Positions 16,755 to 25,803 of a DNA stretch of 64,000 nt are shown here, one piece after another. Under the pieces are notes generated by a model. That model was not told the origin of the DNA. It saw nothing but the letters and a program-made list of their open reading frames with translations, and made no database searches. This DNA comes from Myroides odoratus DSM 2801 (GTDB taxonomy: Bacteria; Bacteroidota; Bacteroidia; Flavobacteriales; Flavobacteriaceae), in assembly GCF_000243275.1 (NCBI RefSeq), contig NZ_CM001437.1, positions 503,088 to 567,087 on the forward strand. The letters run 5' to 3'. The position numbers and the translations under genes are program-made. Each line of letters opens with the position of its first letter. Positions within the stretch are counted from its first letter, which is position 1.

Positions 16755-17342
16755 ATGAAAAGAAAAACGCTACTTGGCTTAGTTCTACTTTCAACGGTAT
16801 CTTTTATCAGTTGTAAGCAAGAGAAAAAAGCAGATCCTGTTGTTTCTCCATCTACTGAACAAACAGCTACACCACAACCAGAAACAGCGGTTGATACAGT
16901 AGCTTTGAAAAAGCAGATTGAGCAGGAGAAAGAAACATTGAGCAAACCGTATAATGAAGACGAAGATGCACAAGCAAAATTAAATGAACTCGTTGCTCAA
17001 GCGAAAAAAGAAGGAAAATACGTTTTTGTCCAAGCAGGAGGAAACTGGTGTATTTGGTGTTTGCGCTTCAATGATTTTGTACAAAAAACACCTGAGTTGA
17101 AACAAATAGTAGATCAAAATTTTGTTTATTATCACTTGAATTACTCTCAAAAGAATAAAAATAAAGCGGTTTTCAATGCTTATGCTCCAAATGCGCGTGG
17201 TATTGGTTATCCTTTCTTTTTTGTCTTGGATGGAAATGGGGAAGTAACCAATATTATTTCTTCTGGTGAATTGGAAGAAGGAAAAGGGTACAGTCTTGAA
17301 AAAGTGAAACAAATGTTTATTGATCAAGCACCGAAAAAATAA
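16755..17342 (+). CDS. Thioredoxin-like lipoprotein
   Basis: The protein from the ATG at 16755 has 195 residues; the frame extends upstream, but this start gives a clean lipoprotein signal with Cys20 in the lipobox FISC. A Pro/Thr-rich linker (about 28-48) and a charged helix follow. The thioredoxin-like domain starts near residue 85 with the motif WCIWC (Cys99 and Cys102). The cis-Pro region appears later as GIGYPFFFVLD. It probably reduces or isomerises disulfides, or acts on cytochrome or peroxide chemistry, while tethered to the envelope. The gene is single and ends at a bidirectional terminator. Confidence 0.85.
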   Translation: MKRKTLLGLVLLSTVSFISCKQEKKADPVVSPSTEQTATPQPETAVDTVALKKQIEQEKETLSKPYNEDEDAQAKLNELVAQAKKEGKYVFVQAGGNWCIWCLRFNDFVQKTPELKQIVDQNFVYYHLNYSQKNKNKAVFNAYAPNARGIGYPFFFVLDGNGEVTNIISSGELEEGKGYSLEKVKQMFIDQAPKK

Positions 17343-17377
17343 TAAAACAGCCTCAATGATTTTTGAGGCTGTTTTAT
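17342..17377. terminator. Bidirectional terminator
   Basis: ATAAAACAGCCTCA pairs with TGAGGCTGTTTTAT around an 8-nt loop, and runs of A and T on the two sides make it work in both directions. It separates the thioredoxin-like lipoprotein from the convergent gene at 17421. Confidence 0.85.
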
Positions 17378-17420
17378 TTCAACTTAATCCTATCATTTAT
17401 ACTGAAATAGATAAATATTC

Positions 17421-17918
17421 TTATTCATTTGCCTCCTTTTGATACTGCTCCATGCATTCAAACAGCTCATTTTTAGCCGTTTTTATCTGAACAAGATGAA
17501 AGGCACTATACCACATTGCTCCTAGTAAGTTGTAACGCCATTTTTGGTAAAATTTTCGAAGTTGTCTTTTAATAACACCCTCATTTCTAAGCTGATAAAC
17601 AACAGCATAATAATCTGATTTTAAATGTTTTATTTCTACTTTGGATACGTCTTTCCAATGTATTATTAAGTTTAAACGATGATCGATAAAATAATCTTCT
17701 CTTATTTCAAGTATGGGTTTTTTCTTGTAAGCAAGATAACAGTTTCTCCATTCACACATGAGGAAATCAAAACCAATCACGAGGTAGAGTAATAAAAATA
17801 ATACGAGTAAAAAAGCTGGTTGATAGTAGATCAAAAAGCATAAACTTCCTAAATATAGCAGTGTAATGAAAAATTGGATTGCTACAATACGTTTAAAATA
17901 GAAAAAATACACCATCAA
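17421..17918 (-). CDS. Small membrane protein of unknown function
   Basis: A 165-residue protein with two adjacent membrane helices near the N-terminus (about residues 10-30 and 34-50). A soluble part follows with ILEIREDYFIDHRLNLIIHW and KDVSKVEIKHLK, resembling the PH-like strand pattern of bacterial membrane proteins of the YcxB kind. I would not assign a function. The gene is isolated, with the bidirectional terminator on its 3' side and 329 bp before tatA on its 5' side. Confidence 0.6.
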   Translation of the reverse strand: MMVYFFYFKRIVAIQFFITLLYLGSLCFLIYYQPAFLLVLFLLLYLVIGFDFLMCEWRNCYLAYKKKPILEIREDYFIDHRLNLIIHWKDVSKVEIKHLKSDYYAVVYQLRNEGVIKRQLRKFYQKWRYNLLGAMWYSAFHLVQIKTAKNELFECMEQYQKEANE

Positions 17919-18247
17919 TTAAAAGATTACAGCGGAAAAACAGATTTATCTTAGGCTAAATGCACAATCAAAGATACAATTAAATGACCATTTGCGATGC
18001 TCGGAATTAAAATTCAAAAAAGTATTATTTTGGATATTAGTAGGATTTAAACAGAACAAGCTCAACTACTAAGCATAATGAACAAAAACAGCTTTTATTT
18101 TTACGCCCATTTGTTAATATTTTACACTTTTACAACATTAAAACCCGTTTAATCCCTTTAATCCAATAATAAAGTTATGTTAAATAGTATTATCTAATTT
18201 TATACCTGATATACTTTTGTTTTCCTCAACCACTAATATATTCAACC
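17919..18247. other. Intergenic region before tatA
   Basis: A/T-rich sequence between the divergent starts of the 165-residue membrane gene and tatA. It contains the tatA promoter box at 18212-18219. Otherwise I see only A/T-rich tracts and no conserved RNA structure. Confidence 0.5.
18212..18219 (+). promoter_or_regulatory. TAnnTTTG promoter box for tatA
   Basis: TACTTTTG is an exact match to the Bacteroidota -7 box, 28 bp before the tatA ATG. Confidence 0.5.
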
Positions 18248-18484
18248 ATGTTGATGACTACATTACCCTTAGGAGGAGTAGCTCCATCTGAACTTATAGT
18301 TGTTGTTGCAATAGCCTTATTATTATTCGGCGGTAAAAAAATACCCGAATTAATGAAGGGACTTGGGACAGGAATTAGGGAGTTCAAAGCTGCTACAAGA
18401 GAAACAAATGCGACTACCGCAGCTCCTAAACAGAACACTACAGATTCAGTTACTGAAACGACAAGTGAAGGAATTGAAAAGTAA
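18248..18484 (+). CDS. tatA: Twin-arginine translocase subunit TatA/TatE
   Basis: This 78-residue protein has the TatA plan: a short N-terminus, one membrane helix ([15 protein letters not shown]), the hinge FGGKKIPEL, an amphipathic helix ([14 protein letters not shown]), and a polar Thr-rich tail. TatA forms the pore through which folded proteins with an RR signal cross the inner membrane. A likely client in this window is the phospholipase C at 35917-38385, which has a TTRRDFIK signal. No tatC is adjacent. Translation could also begin at the second Met (18254). Confidence 0.93.
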   Translation: MLMTTLPLGGVAPSELIVVVAIALLLFGGKKIPELMKGLGTGIREFKAATRETNATTAAPKQNTTDSVTETTSEGIEK

Positions 18485-18486
18485 AC

Positions 18487-18518
18487 AAGAGGGTACCTTC
18501 AAGGTTGCCCTCTTTTTG
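18487..18518 (+). terminator. Terminator after tatA
   Basis: AAGAGGG pairs with CCCTCTT, with an inner ACCTT/AAGGT pairing, followed by TTTTTG. It starts 2 bp past the tatA stop. Confidence 0.8.
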
Positions 18519-18539
18519 TTTTTATGTTGCTGATTCGCT

Positions 18540-18920
18540 TTATACCACAGCACCTAAATTATAGCTAGCCTCTCCTTCTACTAAATAAGTCAACTCTTCG
18601 CAGCGAATGATTTTCCCTTCTTGAAAAAGAAACTCCGCCATTACTTTATAGGTATGTGTGGACTGATCATTCAAAAGTACCTCTACCTTGTGCTTGGTAA
18701 ATACACAATCTTTTCCTACTCCTGTTTGTAGAATTTCTAAACGAATGGTATGAACAACTTCTTTCAATTTCTTGATATGCTGTTTAAATCCTTCAAAATC
18801 CAACACTGTATCATTCACTACTTGCACATACTGCGGTGAAAAGTAAGTGGTTATTAATTGTTCATCATATACCTTATTTTCAATGATTTGATGTAACATC
18901 TCTCGTACTAATTTTTCCAT
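18540..18920 (-). CDS. NTF2/SnoaL-like protein
   Basis: From the ATG at 18920 the protein has 126 residues; the frame is open 21 codons further up, but the extra part looks non-native. It begins with a helix (EKLVREMLHQIIENKVYDEQ), then YFSPQYVQVVND and a helix (FEGFKQHIKKLKEVVH), then a curved sheet of alternating strands (FTKHKVEVLLND, YKVMAEFLFQEGKI). This is the cone-shaped NTF2/SnoaL fold of small ligand-binding or isomerase-type proteins. The function is unknown. It is divergent from the MocR-type regulator at 19100, which might control it. Confidence 0.7.
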   Translation of the reverse strand: MEKLVREMLHQIIENKVYDEQLITTYFSPQYVQVVNDTVLDFEGFKQHIKKLKEVVHTIRLEILQTGVGKDCVFTKHKVEVLLNDQSTHTYKVMAEFLFQEGKIIRCEELTYLVEGEASYNLGAVV

Positions 18921-19064
18921 TCTATCTGATTTAATTATGAAAGAACAAAGGTTCATATTTACGCAGCGGGAAGACGATAACAAATGTTATCAATTCACTT
19001 GTCAATTACTGCTAAAGTTTACTGTCCCTCCTTCAACTGTACCGATTATACTATCAAAAAACAC

Positions 19065-19072
19065 TATATTTG
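19065..19072 (+). promoter_or_regulatory. TAnnTTTG promoter box for the MocR-type gene
   Basis: TATATTTG matches the -7 box exactly and lies 27 bp before the GTG at 19100. An upstream in-frame TTG lies inside the box itself, so it cannot be the start. Confidence 0.55.
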
Positions 19073-19099
19073 TTCTATACAGCCTTTCAATACAGCACC

Positions 19100-20503
19100 G
19101 TGAAAAAATACAAATACGAAATCTTTACCACCAAAATAGAACGCGCAATTCAACAAGGGCATTTACACGCTGGTGATGCCTTGCCTTCTGTTCGCGAAAC
19201 AAAAGCAACGTATCAACTCAGTACGAGTTCGGTTCAAAGTGGGTATGATTATCTTGTATTTAAAGGACTAGTAACGAGTATTCCTCGTTCGGGTTATGTG
19301 GTTGCCGCTCATATTCAAACTACAGCAGCAACTAAGCTTGATTTGCCAACCATCCCAAAAGACGCCGTATTTACTACTAAAAAAGCCTTGACTTCCCAGC
19401 GATTAACGCATACGGAACGTCCTTCTTTTCACATAGCTGCGCCAGCATCAACCTTTATCCCACAACAGCTTATTTTGAAGACGATGCAAACGGTTATTCG
19501 CGAAAAAGGCGTTTCATTACTGCAATATTACCCCAATACAGGATCTGAAGAGCTACAGGCTCTGCTAATCAAACGAGCAGCGTTGCATGGTGCATCTTTG
19601 CAAAAAGAAGAACTAATTGTTACTGATGGCGCATTACAAGCCTTATATATCGCTTTAGCTTCTACTACCGTTCCTCATGATATTGTTGCTGTAGAAAGTC
19701 CCTGTGTGTTCTCGGTATTGGAGGTATTATCGAACTTGCGTTTACGCGCTTTAGAAATTCCCGTAAGACCTGTGCATGGTTTTGACCTCGCTTATTTAAG
19801 AAAAATGTGTCAACAACACGCAGTTAAAGCAGTTGTCCTCACACCGAATTTTCATAACCCCACGGGCATTCTCATGCGCGATGAGCAAAAAGAAGAACTC
19901 TACTCCCTTGGTGTACAACATCAAATTCCCATCATCGAAAATGATATCTATGGGGATTTACACTTTCAGGGTGAAAGACCGATAAATATCAAGAATTTTG
20001 ACAAAAAAGGCCTTGTCATGACCTTTTCTTCCTATTCAAAGACCATTGCCCCAGGTTTGCGCTTAGGATGGTTGGCCGCAGGACAATATGCTGCACAAGC
20101 TGAGCGCCTCAAATTCTCCTTAGGAAGATCTGTCTCCCCGATTAATCAGGAAGTCATTATTCAACTGCTACAAATGCCAAGTTATGACAAACACTTGCGT
20201 ATTTTTCGTCAGCAATTGGAACGTCAAGCCATGCAATTTCTCCGCACCTTCAACGCTTATTTTCCTTCTGATTTTACGCAACAAGCGCCACAGGGTGGTT
20301 ACAGTATTTGGGGGCAATTACCCAATGATGTGGACGCTAAATCTTTTTACGAAACTTGTCAAACGATGGGTATAGGCTTTACCCCTGGAGAAACTTTTTC
20401 TTTTACGGAGGTGTACAAACGCCACTTTAGAGCGATTTTTGCACAACGACTCACAGCTACCGATTTATCCCTGATTAAACAATTGGGAGAAGAATTGAAA
20501 TAA
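19100..20503 (+). CDS. MocR-type regulator with aminotransferase domain
   Basis: A GntR-type winged helix (about residues 1-75, LPSVRETKATYQLSTSSVQS and GLVTSIPRSGYVV) is fused to a fold-type I PLP aminotransferase domain. The PLP lysine is in TFSSYSKTIAPGLRLGW, and other marks are PNFHNPTG and ENDIYGDL. Proteins of this kind sense PLP, amino acids or GABA-like ligands and regulate nearby genes. The start is GTG 19100, giving 467 residues, since earlier starts fall in the promoter box. The divergent NTF2-like gene and the downstream GNAT gene are possible targets. The PdxR subgroup is one option but cannot be decided. Confidence 0.88.
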   Translation: MKKYKYEIFTTKIERAIQQGHLHAGDALPSVRETKATYQLSTSSVQSGYDYLVFKGLVTSIPRSGYVVAAHIQTTAATKLDLPTIPKDAVFTTKKALTSQRLTHTERPSFHIAAPASTFIPQQLILKTMQTVIREKGVSLLQYYPNTGSEELQALLIKRAALHGASLQKEELIVTDGALQALYIALASTTVPHDIVAVESPCVFSVLEVLSNLRLRALEIPVRPVHGFDLAYLRKMCQQHAVKAVVLTPNFHNPTGILMRDEQKEELYSLGVQHQIPIIENDIYGDLHFQGERPINIKNFDKKGLVMTFSSYSKTIAPGLRLGWLAAGQYAAQAERLKFSLGRSVSPINQEVIIQLLQMPSYDKHLRIFRQQLERQAMQFLRTFNAYFPSDFTQQAPQGGYSIWGQLPNDVDAKSFYETCQTMGIGFTPGETFSFTEVYKRHFRAIFAQRLTATDLSLIKQLGEELK

Positions 20504-20560
20504 CCGATGTACTGATAGTTTTTACTGATACTGTATCGAAAAATATCAGCGCTGTTCTTT

Positions 20561-20568
20561 TATCTTTG
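20561..20568 (+). promoter_or_regulatory. TAnnTTTG promoter box for the GNAT gene
   Basis: TATCTTTG lies 14 bp before the ATG at 20582 and 20 bp before the second ATG at 20588, so the mRNA leader is very short and the second start is possible. Confidence 0.45.
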
Positions 20569-20581
20569 TATATAAAGACAA

Positions 20582-21097
20582 ATGAACATGAGTATTATAT
20601 CTAAATTTACTATAGCAACAGAAGAAGGACTTGCTGTTCTTTTTCAATTAAGAGAAGCGCAAATCAGAAATCTTTATACCTCAAGTACGGATACCGCTTC
20701 TTTGAATCAATATATCGCTCAACAACTTGATCACAAAGAAACGATACTTGAACTGAATGATTTAAGTACCCAAATGTTGACAGTATATAACAAAGAAATT
20801 CCTGCTGGTTATGTCATGATCAAGCAAGTCGATCAACCTGCAATTTTAGCAGATAAAAAAGTAATTAATTTAGCTTCTTTTTACATCGAACCAAATCAGA
20901 ACCAAGAAGAAGTAAGAGCTTCTTTATGGAACAAAACCTTATCGCTAACGCGTCAATATGATGCTATCTGGTTGGAAGTTTTACAACATGATCCTTTATT
21001 GCCTTACTTCAAAGCATGGGGATTTGAAATTAGTGAAGAAAAGGTGATGCAACCTTTTGAACAACCTTCTTATCTTTTGATTCGTTGGAAAGAATAA
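20582..21097 (+). CDS. GNAT-like acetyltransferase
   Basis: A 171-residue protein with the order of a GNAT fold: an N-terminal helix with EEGLAVLFQLREAQIRNLY, a middle strand (AGYVMIKQVDQP), a strand KVINLASFYIEPNQNQEEVR that corresponds to the acetyl-CoA site, and the end YFKAWGFEISEEKVMQPF. The typical Q/RxxGxG/A loop is not well kept, so activity is uncertain. The gene stands alone between its own promoter box and a terminator and follows the MocR-type gene by 78 bp. The substrate is unknown. Confidence 0.7.
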   Translation: MNMSIISKFTIATEEGLAVLFQLREAQIRNLYTSSTDTASLNQYIAQQLDHKETILELNDLSTQMLTVYNKEIPAGYVMIKQVDQPAILADKKVINLASFYIEPNQNQEEVRASLWNKTLSLTRQYDAIWLEVLQHDPLLPYFKAWGFEISEEKVMQPFEQPSYLLIRWKE

Positions 21098-21139
21098 ATT
21101 CTATCCACACAATTCGCTATTTGTTCAAATAGAATATAA

Positions 21140-21170
21140 AAAGGGTGGTCTTTTGAACCACCCTTTATTT
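21140..21170. terminator. Bidirectional terminator
   Basis: AAAGGGTGGT pairs with ACCACCCTTT around a 7-nt loop, with A-rich and T-rich flanks. It is shared by the GNAT gene and the convergent aldo/keto reductase. Confidence 0.8.
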
Positions 21171-21186
21171 TTATATCCTCAATTTA

Positions 21187-22170
21187 TTACATTTTTGCCA
21201 AAGCGCGAGCAATAAAATCAAGTTCATCTGCATTTAATGCAATAGTTATCGCCTGTGCATTTGCTATGGATTGCTTCGCGTTTCGCGCACCAGCTAGCGT
21301 CACGGTAATAGCAGGCTGCAAAGTGGTCCAACGCAAAACAAGTTGAGCTAAAGTAGCGCGTTTCTCTTCTGCTAGTGGTCGAATCTCTTCTAAAAAATTC
21401 TCTACTTTAGGCAAATCAAACTGAGAAAAATAACTCGCACGATGATCTCCTTCCATAAAAGCATTAGCTTTAAAATATTTTCCTGTTAATAGCCCTCTTT
21501 CCATCGGACTATAGGCAATAATACTCAAATCATGAGCTAAAGCATAAGGAACTAATTCTTTTTCTATTCCTCTATTGAGCATACTATACGGTACTTGATT
21601 ACTCACAATTCCGACAGTATTTCTGGCTTCTTTTACTTGCTCTAGGTTGTAGTTACTTACTCCTGCTGCACGAATTTTACCTTGTTGAATCAACAATTCC
21701 ATTGCTTCCATCGTCTCTGCAATAGGCGTAGTCGCATCAGGCCAATGCAATTGCAACAAATCGATATAATCTGTACCTAAACGCTTCAAGCTATCTTCCA
21801 CTTCCTTTATCACGCTCGCTTTACTCGCATACTTGTAAATAGCGATGTCTTTGCCTTGGTTATCTTGGCTATTCATCACAAAAGTACCTTGAGGCTTATC
21901 TAAGTCCCAACGCATACCAAACTTCGTCAATAGCTGTACTTTATCTCGTGCCAATCCTTTTATGGCCTCTCCTACAATCTCTTCACTCACCCCTTGCCCA
22001 TAAATAGGCGCTGTATCAATGGTGGTTACTCCTTCTTGATGGGCTGCTTGGATAGCCTCAACCGCTTCTTTGCGGTCTGTACTTCCCCACATCCATCCCC
22101 CTGCTGCCCACGCACCAAAGGTAATAGCGGAAACTTCTATAGTAGAAGTACCTAGTTTTCTAAATTCCAT
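21187..22170 (-). CDS. Aldo/keto reductase
   Basis: A 327-residue (beta/alpha)8 NADPH-dependent oxidoreductase. The catalytic residues are visible in order: Asp and Tyr in TTIDTAPIYGQGVSEEIVG, Lys in QLLTKFGMRW, and His in DYIDLLQLHWPD. Downstream are RAAGVSNYNLEQV, IAYSPMERGLLTGKY and a C-terminal cofactor-binding stretch (TVTLAGARNAKQ). The natural substrate is probably an aldehyde or ketone, and the subgroup is like YajO/YghZ-type general reductases. It is not obviously in an operon. Confidence 0.93.
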   Translation of the reverse strand: MEFRKLGTSTIEVSAITFGAWAAGGWMWGSTDRKEAVEAIQAAHQEGVTTIDTAPIYGQGVSEEIVGEAIKGLARDKVQLLTKFGMRWDLDKPQGTFVMNSQDNQGKDIAIYKYASKASVIKEVEDSLKRLGTDYIDLLQLHWPDATTPIAETMEAMELLIQQGKIRAAGVSNYNLEQVKEARNTVGIVSNQVPYSMLNRGIEKELVPYALAHDLSIIAYSPMERGLLTGKYFKANAFMEGDHRASYFSQFDLPKVENFLEEIRPLAEEKRATLAQLVLRWTTLQPAITVTLAGARNAKQSIANAQAITIALNADELDFIARALAKM

Positions 22171-22373
22171 CTGTTTTGTATTGGTTTACTTGAATATTAA
22201 ACCTTAAAATCACTACAGCTCGTATCAAGAATTGCTGTTTTCTCATTTTAAGGGCAAGCTTAAAGATAGCAAAAAAAGCCCTGCAATACAAAAACAGGTG
22301 CTAAAAAAGGAAAAGTTTAACATCAAAATTTATACTTATACCCCTGAATTACAAACAGATAACACCAAAAGTT

Positions 22374-22925
22374 TTATTTCTCTTTAGACCATAAAGGTTG
22401 ATGTGCTAGTGCCTTAGCATAAATCGGACAAGTTTCAGTATGTGCTCCTTTTAAGTAGCCAATACTCATCAAAAATTCATTGACAATTTCTCCTCCCGTA
22501 AAGCGAAAGTGCTTTTTAAATAACTTCACCCATTCTTCTTTTGTTTTGGGATGATGGTGCTCTAGCCATTGCTCAAATGAACCGAACCCTTGTTGGAGCT
22601 GTACGATGACCTTTGCATTTTCTATAGCAGCATTAATTTTGAGGCGATTTCGAATAATTCTAGCATCTTGCATCAAGCGCGCTCGATCCTCATCTGTATA
22701 AGCAGCTACCGCCTGAAGGTCAAAATTACTATAAGCTGCCCTAAAAGCTTCTTCCTTTTTAAGAATAGTTTCCCAGCTCAATCCAGCTTGATTGATTTCC
22801 ATCAACAATCGTCCAAACAGCTCATTATCATCATGAATCGGAAAACCATAATGATTGTCATGATAATTTTTATGGAGTATTTGTCGGTCCCCAGTCAATA
22901 ATTCAACGTGATCACAATATGACAT
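22374..22925 (-). CDS. tag: DNA-3-methyladenine glycosylase I
   Basis: Tag removes 3-methyladenine from DNA as the first step of base-excision repair of alkylation. The 183-residue length is typical. Zinc-snap residues fit the family: Cys4 near the N-terminus, a His in YHDNHYGFP, and the HTETC pair near the C-terminus. The recognition region LLMEINQAGLSWETILKKEE contains the conserved Glu and Trp, and EEWVKLFKKHFRFTG follows the helix-hairpin part. It is a single gene, with about 300 bp of plain A/T-rich sequence upstream. Confidence 0.94.
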   Translation of the reverse strand: MSYCDHVELLTGDRQILHKNYHDNHYGFPIHDDNELFGRLLMEINQAGLSWETILKKEEAFRAAYSNFDLQAVAAYTDEDRARLMQDARIIRNRLKINAAIENAKVIVQLQQGFGSFEQWLEHHHPKTKEEWVKLFKKHFRFTGGEIVNEFLMSIGYLKGAHTETCPIYAKALAHQPLWSKEK

Positions 22926-23222
22926 ACTTTTTCTTTTTAATATTCTGTTTCCTAGTACTCAATACTATTTTGGTACCAACAAAAATAAAACTTCCAACTG
23001 ACAACTGTTTGTCAAGCAGAATTAAATATTTTTTCCTATTTAGGGTTGAGAAACTAAACACAACCTTCTTCTTTTACGAAAAAACGATTGTTTTCAAAGA
23101 TAACGTTACAATTGCATACTAAAAACAAAGTACAAGAGTAAAACCTACTAAAAACGTTATATTTTAGTAAGCTAGAAACAAATTTAAAAGAGACAATGAA
23201 TACTGTAAATTAGATTTTTAAT
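22926..23222. other. A/T-rich intergenic region
   Basis: About 300 bp between the start of tag and the frameshifted HAD-like gene. I see no gene, hairpin of note or repeat; it presumably holds the two divergent promoters. Confidence 0.5.
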
Positions 23223-23677
23223 ATGAAAGTTTTTTTAGACATCGATGGCGTTATGGTTCACGGCAATCCGCAAAAAAAGTGGAAATTGCTGAGGATGGTT
23301 TTTACGTTTTCATGACTAAAGCCATTGCTATTTTCAATCAAATTGAAGTAGATGAAATTATTTTATCTACTTCACATCGAAATAGGTTTTCTATAGCGGA
23401 ATGGTCCGCTTTATTAAAAATAAGAGGATTGAAATTTTCTAAACTTACAAAAATGATATCTTGCAATCCTTATACTTCAAGGAAAGAAGAAATTGAAACT
23501 CATATAGCAACTTATCATTTACTTCCAGAGGATATACTTATTCTCGATGACGATAAATCTATTTATGGTCTATCTCCACATATAAAAGAAAGAGCAATTG
23601 TTACTCGATCGTTTCTCGGCTTAACAGCATTTGATTTAGCTGATATTCAAACTATTTTACAGGTGAAAGTAAAATAG
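23223..23677 (+). pseudogene. HAD-like domain gene with a frameshift in an A7 run
   Basis: Two frames make one protein. From ATG 23223 the first reads MKVFLDIDGVMVHGNPQKK, with the DxDG motif of HAD-superfamily or 5'-nucleotidase-like proteins. After the run of seven A at about 23272-23278 this frame hits TGA. In the next frame the rest continues as VEIAEDGFYVFMTKAIAIF, then STSHRNRFS and ILILDDDKSIYGL, as expected for motifs II and IV. One more A would restore about 151 residues. This could be a sequencing error, a decayed gene or a phase-variable switch. Confidence 0.7.
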
Positions 23678-23800
23678 AAAAGGATACGCAAGAAATAACA
23701 AACATAATCACCGCTAAGCAAGGGCATAAACAGATGTAGGCTGGAAGTATCTTTTTTTCATTGCATTTAATTTCAAAAATTATTTTCTATTTTTTTAGTG

Positions 23801-23808
23801 TATTTTTG
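23801..23808 (+). promoter_or_regulatory. TAnnTTTG promoter box for the FAD dehydrogenase
   Basis: TATTTTTG lies 30 bp before the ATG at 23838. A TTG start 15 bp upstream of that ATG is in frame but too close to the box to be likely. Confidence 0.45.
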
Positions 23809-23837
23809 CGCTTTAATTTTTATTGCTTTATAAAAAA

Positions 23838-25397
23838 ATGCCACAAGAATTACTGCTCCAAGTGCTTCCTGAAGTTGCGGCTTCTGCGGACTTATTAACG
23901 TCTTATGTTGCACAACACATTAAAAGTTCAGTTTCTGACATCCAACACATTACTATTCTAAAGAGATCGATTGATGCTAGGCAACGCATCGTCAAAATCA
24001 ATTTAAAAGTACAGGTGTTTTTTACTGGAGAAGAGGTTGTACATCGACACATTGATTTTCCTGCTTACAAAAATGTAAAAGATGCCAAACGCGTTATTGT
24101 CGTTGGTGCAGGACCTGCGGGTTACTTTGCTGCACTGCAACTCATTGAGTTGGGCGTAAAACCCATTGTGATTGAAAGAGGTAAAGACGTTCGTGGGCGT
24201 CGAAGAGACTTAAAAGCAATCAACATTGACCATGTTGTTCATCCTGATTCGAACTATTGTTTTGGTGAAGGCGGTGCAGGGACTTATTCTGATGGTAAAT
24301 TATATACGCGTTCTAAAAAACGCGGAGACATCAACCGTATTTTAGAATTATTGGTTGCTTTTGGAGCTTCACAAGATATCTTAGTAGAAGCTCATCCCCA
24401 TATTGGGACAAATAAATTACCCAAAATCATGCAAGACATGCGCCATAAGATTGAAGAATTTGGTGGTGAAGTCCTCTTTGAAAAACGCGTCACTGATTTT
24501 GTCTTAGATGGCAATGAAATGCGGGGAGTAGTACTTGAAAATGGAGATACAATTGAAGCCAATAAGGTTATTTTAGCCACAGGACACTCTGCTCGTGATA
24601 TTTATGAATTATTGGATCGCAAAAATATCGTAATCGAAGCTAAACCTTTTGCTTTGGGTGTTCGTGCAGAACATCCGCAATCACTTATTGATCAAATTCA
24701 ATATTCCTGTGATTATAGAGGCGAATTTCTTCCTCCTGCTCCCTACTCGATTGTAAAGCAGGTTAATGGACGTGGAATGTATTCCTTCTGTATGTGCCCG
24801 GGAGGGGTTATAGCCCCTTGTGCTACCGCTCCTGGTGAAGTAGTGACCAATGGATGGTCTCCTTCTAAGCGCGATCAAGCAACAGCAAACTCAGGTATCG
24901 TAGTTGAATTGCGATTAGAAGATTTCAAACCTTTTGAAAAGTTTGGCGCATTAGCAGGAATGGAATTCCAAAAGTCCATCGAACAACAAGCCTTTAGATT
25001 GGCTGGAGAAACACAACGCGTTCCCGCCCAACGCATGGTAGATTTTGCACAAAAGAAGGTATCAGCTACTATTCCAAAAACTTCATACCTACCTGGAACA
25101 ACAGCGGTTGAACTAGGGGAAGTGTTTCCTAATTTCTTAACGGACATTATGAGAGAAGGTTTTCAGGAATTTGGAAAATCCATGAAAGGCTATTTTACCA
25201 ATGAAGCCATTCTACATGCACCAGAAAGTAGAACCTCATCACCGGTGCGTATTCCTCGTGATGATCGCTCATTAGAACACCCACAAATCAAAGGTTTATA
25301 TCCTTGTGGGGAAGGAGCTGGTTACGCTGGTGGTATTATTTCCGCTGCCATTGATGGAGAGAAATGCGCAATCCTCTGTGTAGAAAGTATGCAATAA
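23838..25397 (+). CDS. Uncharacterised FAD-dependent dehydrogenase
   Basis: A 519-residue protein of the COG2509-type family. An N-terminal domain of about 85 residues is followed by the FAD-binding Rossmann motif VIVVGAGPAGYFAALQLIEL and the ERGKDVRGRRRD stretch. The middle has NYCFGEGGAGTYSDGKLYTR, GVRAEHPQ and FCMCPGGVIAP, and the C-terminus closes with GLYPCGEGAGYAGGIISAA, the second FAD contact. The reaction is unknown; such proteins are widespread in Bacteroidota. The gene is monocistronic, with its own promoter box and terminator. Confidence 0.93.
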   Translation: MPQELLLQVLPEVAASADLLTSYVAQHIKSSVSDIQHITILKRSIDARQRIVKINLKVQVFFTGEEVVHRHIDFPAYKNVKDAKRVIVVGAGPAGYFAALQLIELGVKPIVIERGKDVRGRRRDLKAINIDHVVHPDSNYCFGEGGAGTYSDGKLYTRSKKRGDINRILELLVAFGASQDILVEAHPHIGTNKLPKIMQDMRHKIEEFGGEVLFEKRVTDFVLDGNEMRGVVLENGDTIEANKVILATGHSARDIYELLDRKNIVIEAKPFALGVRAEHPQSLIDQIQYSCDYRGEFLPPAPYSIVKQVNGRGMYSFCMCPGGVIAPCATAPGEVVTNGWSPSKRDQATANSGIVVELRLEDFKPFEKFGALAGMEFQKSIEQQAFRLAGETQRVPAQRMVDFAQKKVSATIPKTSYLPGTTAVELGEVFPNFLTDIMREGFQEFGKSMKGYFTNEAILHAPESRTSSPVRIPRDDRSLEHPQIKGLYPCGEGAGYAGGIISAAIDGEKCAILCVESMQ

Positions 25398-25419
25398 ATC
25401 TTATTTTAATAGATCAATC

Positions 25420-25452
25420 AAGTCCAACTGCTTTTGTAGTTGGACTTTTTTA
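25420..25452 (+). terminator. Terminator after the FAD dehydrogenase
   Basis: AAGTCCAACT pairs with AGTTGGACTT around an 8-nt loop, followed by a run of T. Confidence 0.85.
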
Positions 25453-25803
25453 TTGCATTTTGTCAACGCAACTTTAGGACAATCCTTTTTCTTTTAAAGA
25501 ATTCACAAATCACTTTAAAAAAATTGAACCATAATTTAGATAATAAAAATTTTAATCCAATAATTTAACCATTTATAACATTCAATTTATTCACATCTTG
25601 CGAAATCGCTTCGTTTTGTTATGTTAATTTATTTAGATATTAACCTTTTATTTAAAATAAAATCTAACTTGCACCAAGTAGAATTTTATAAACATCAAAT
25701 ATAAACACCCAAAAAAAAACCAAAAATCAAAGTATAAAATTCTTCCAACAAACAAAAATAACCCGTGTGCCTGCACACACTTTGACACTAATTCGATTTA
25801 ATT
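25453..25803 (+). other. Long A/T-rich leader before the 515-residue lipoprotein
   Basis: About 350 bp, strongly A-rich near the gene (several runs of five or more A), with no frame of note. The lipoprotein at 55750 has a similar long A/T-rich leader. A GTGTGCCTGCACACAC element (25763-25778) just before the gene is a short near-palindrome that could be a regulator site. Confidence 0.45.

Noticed and set aside
22590-22901. 103-codon frame opposite tag
   Set aside because: Antisense to a clear Tag glycosylase with zinc-snap residues; the composition is that of a shadow.
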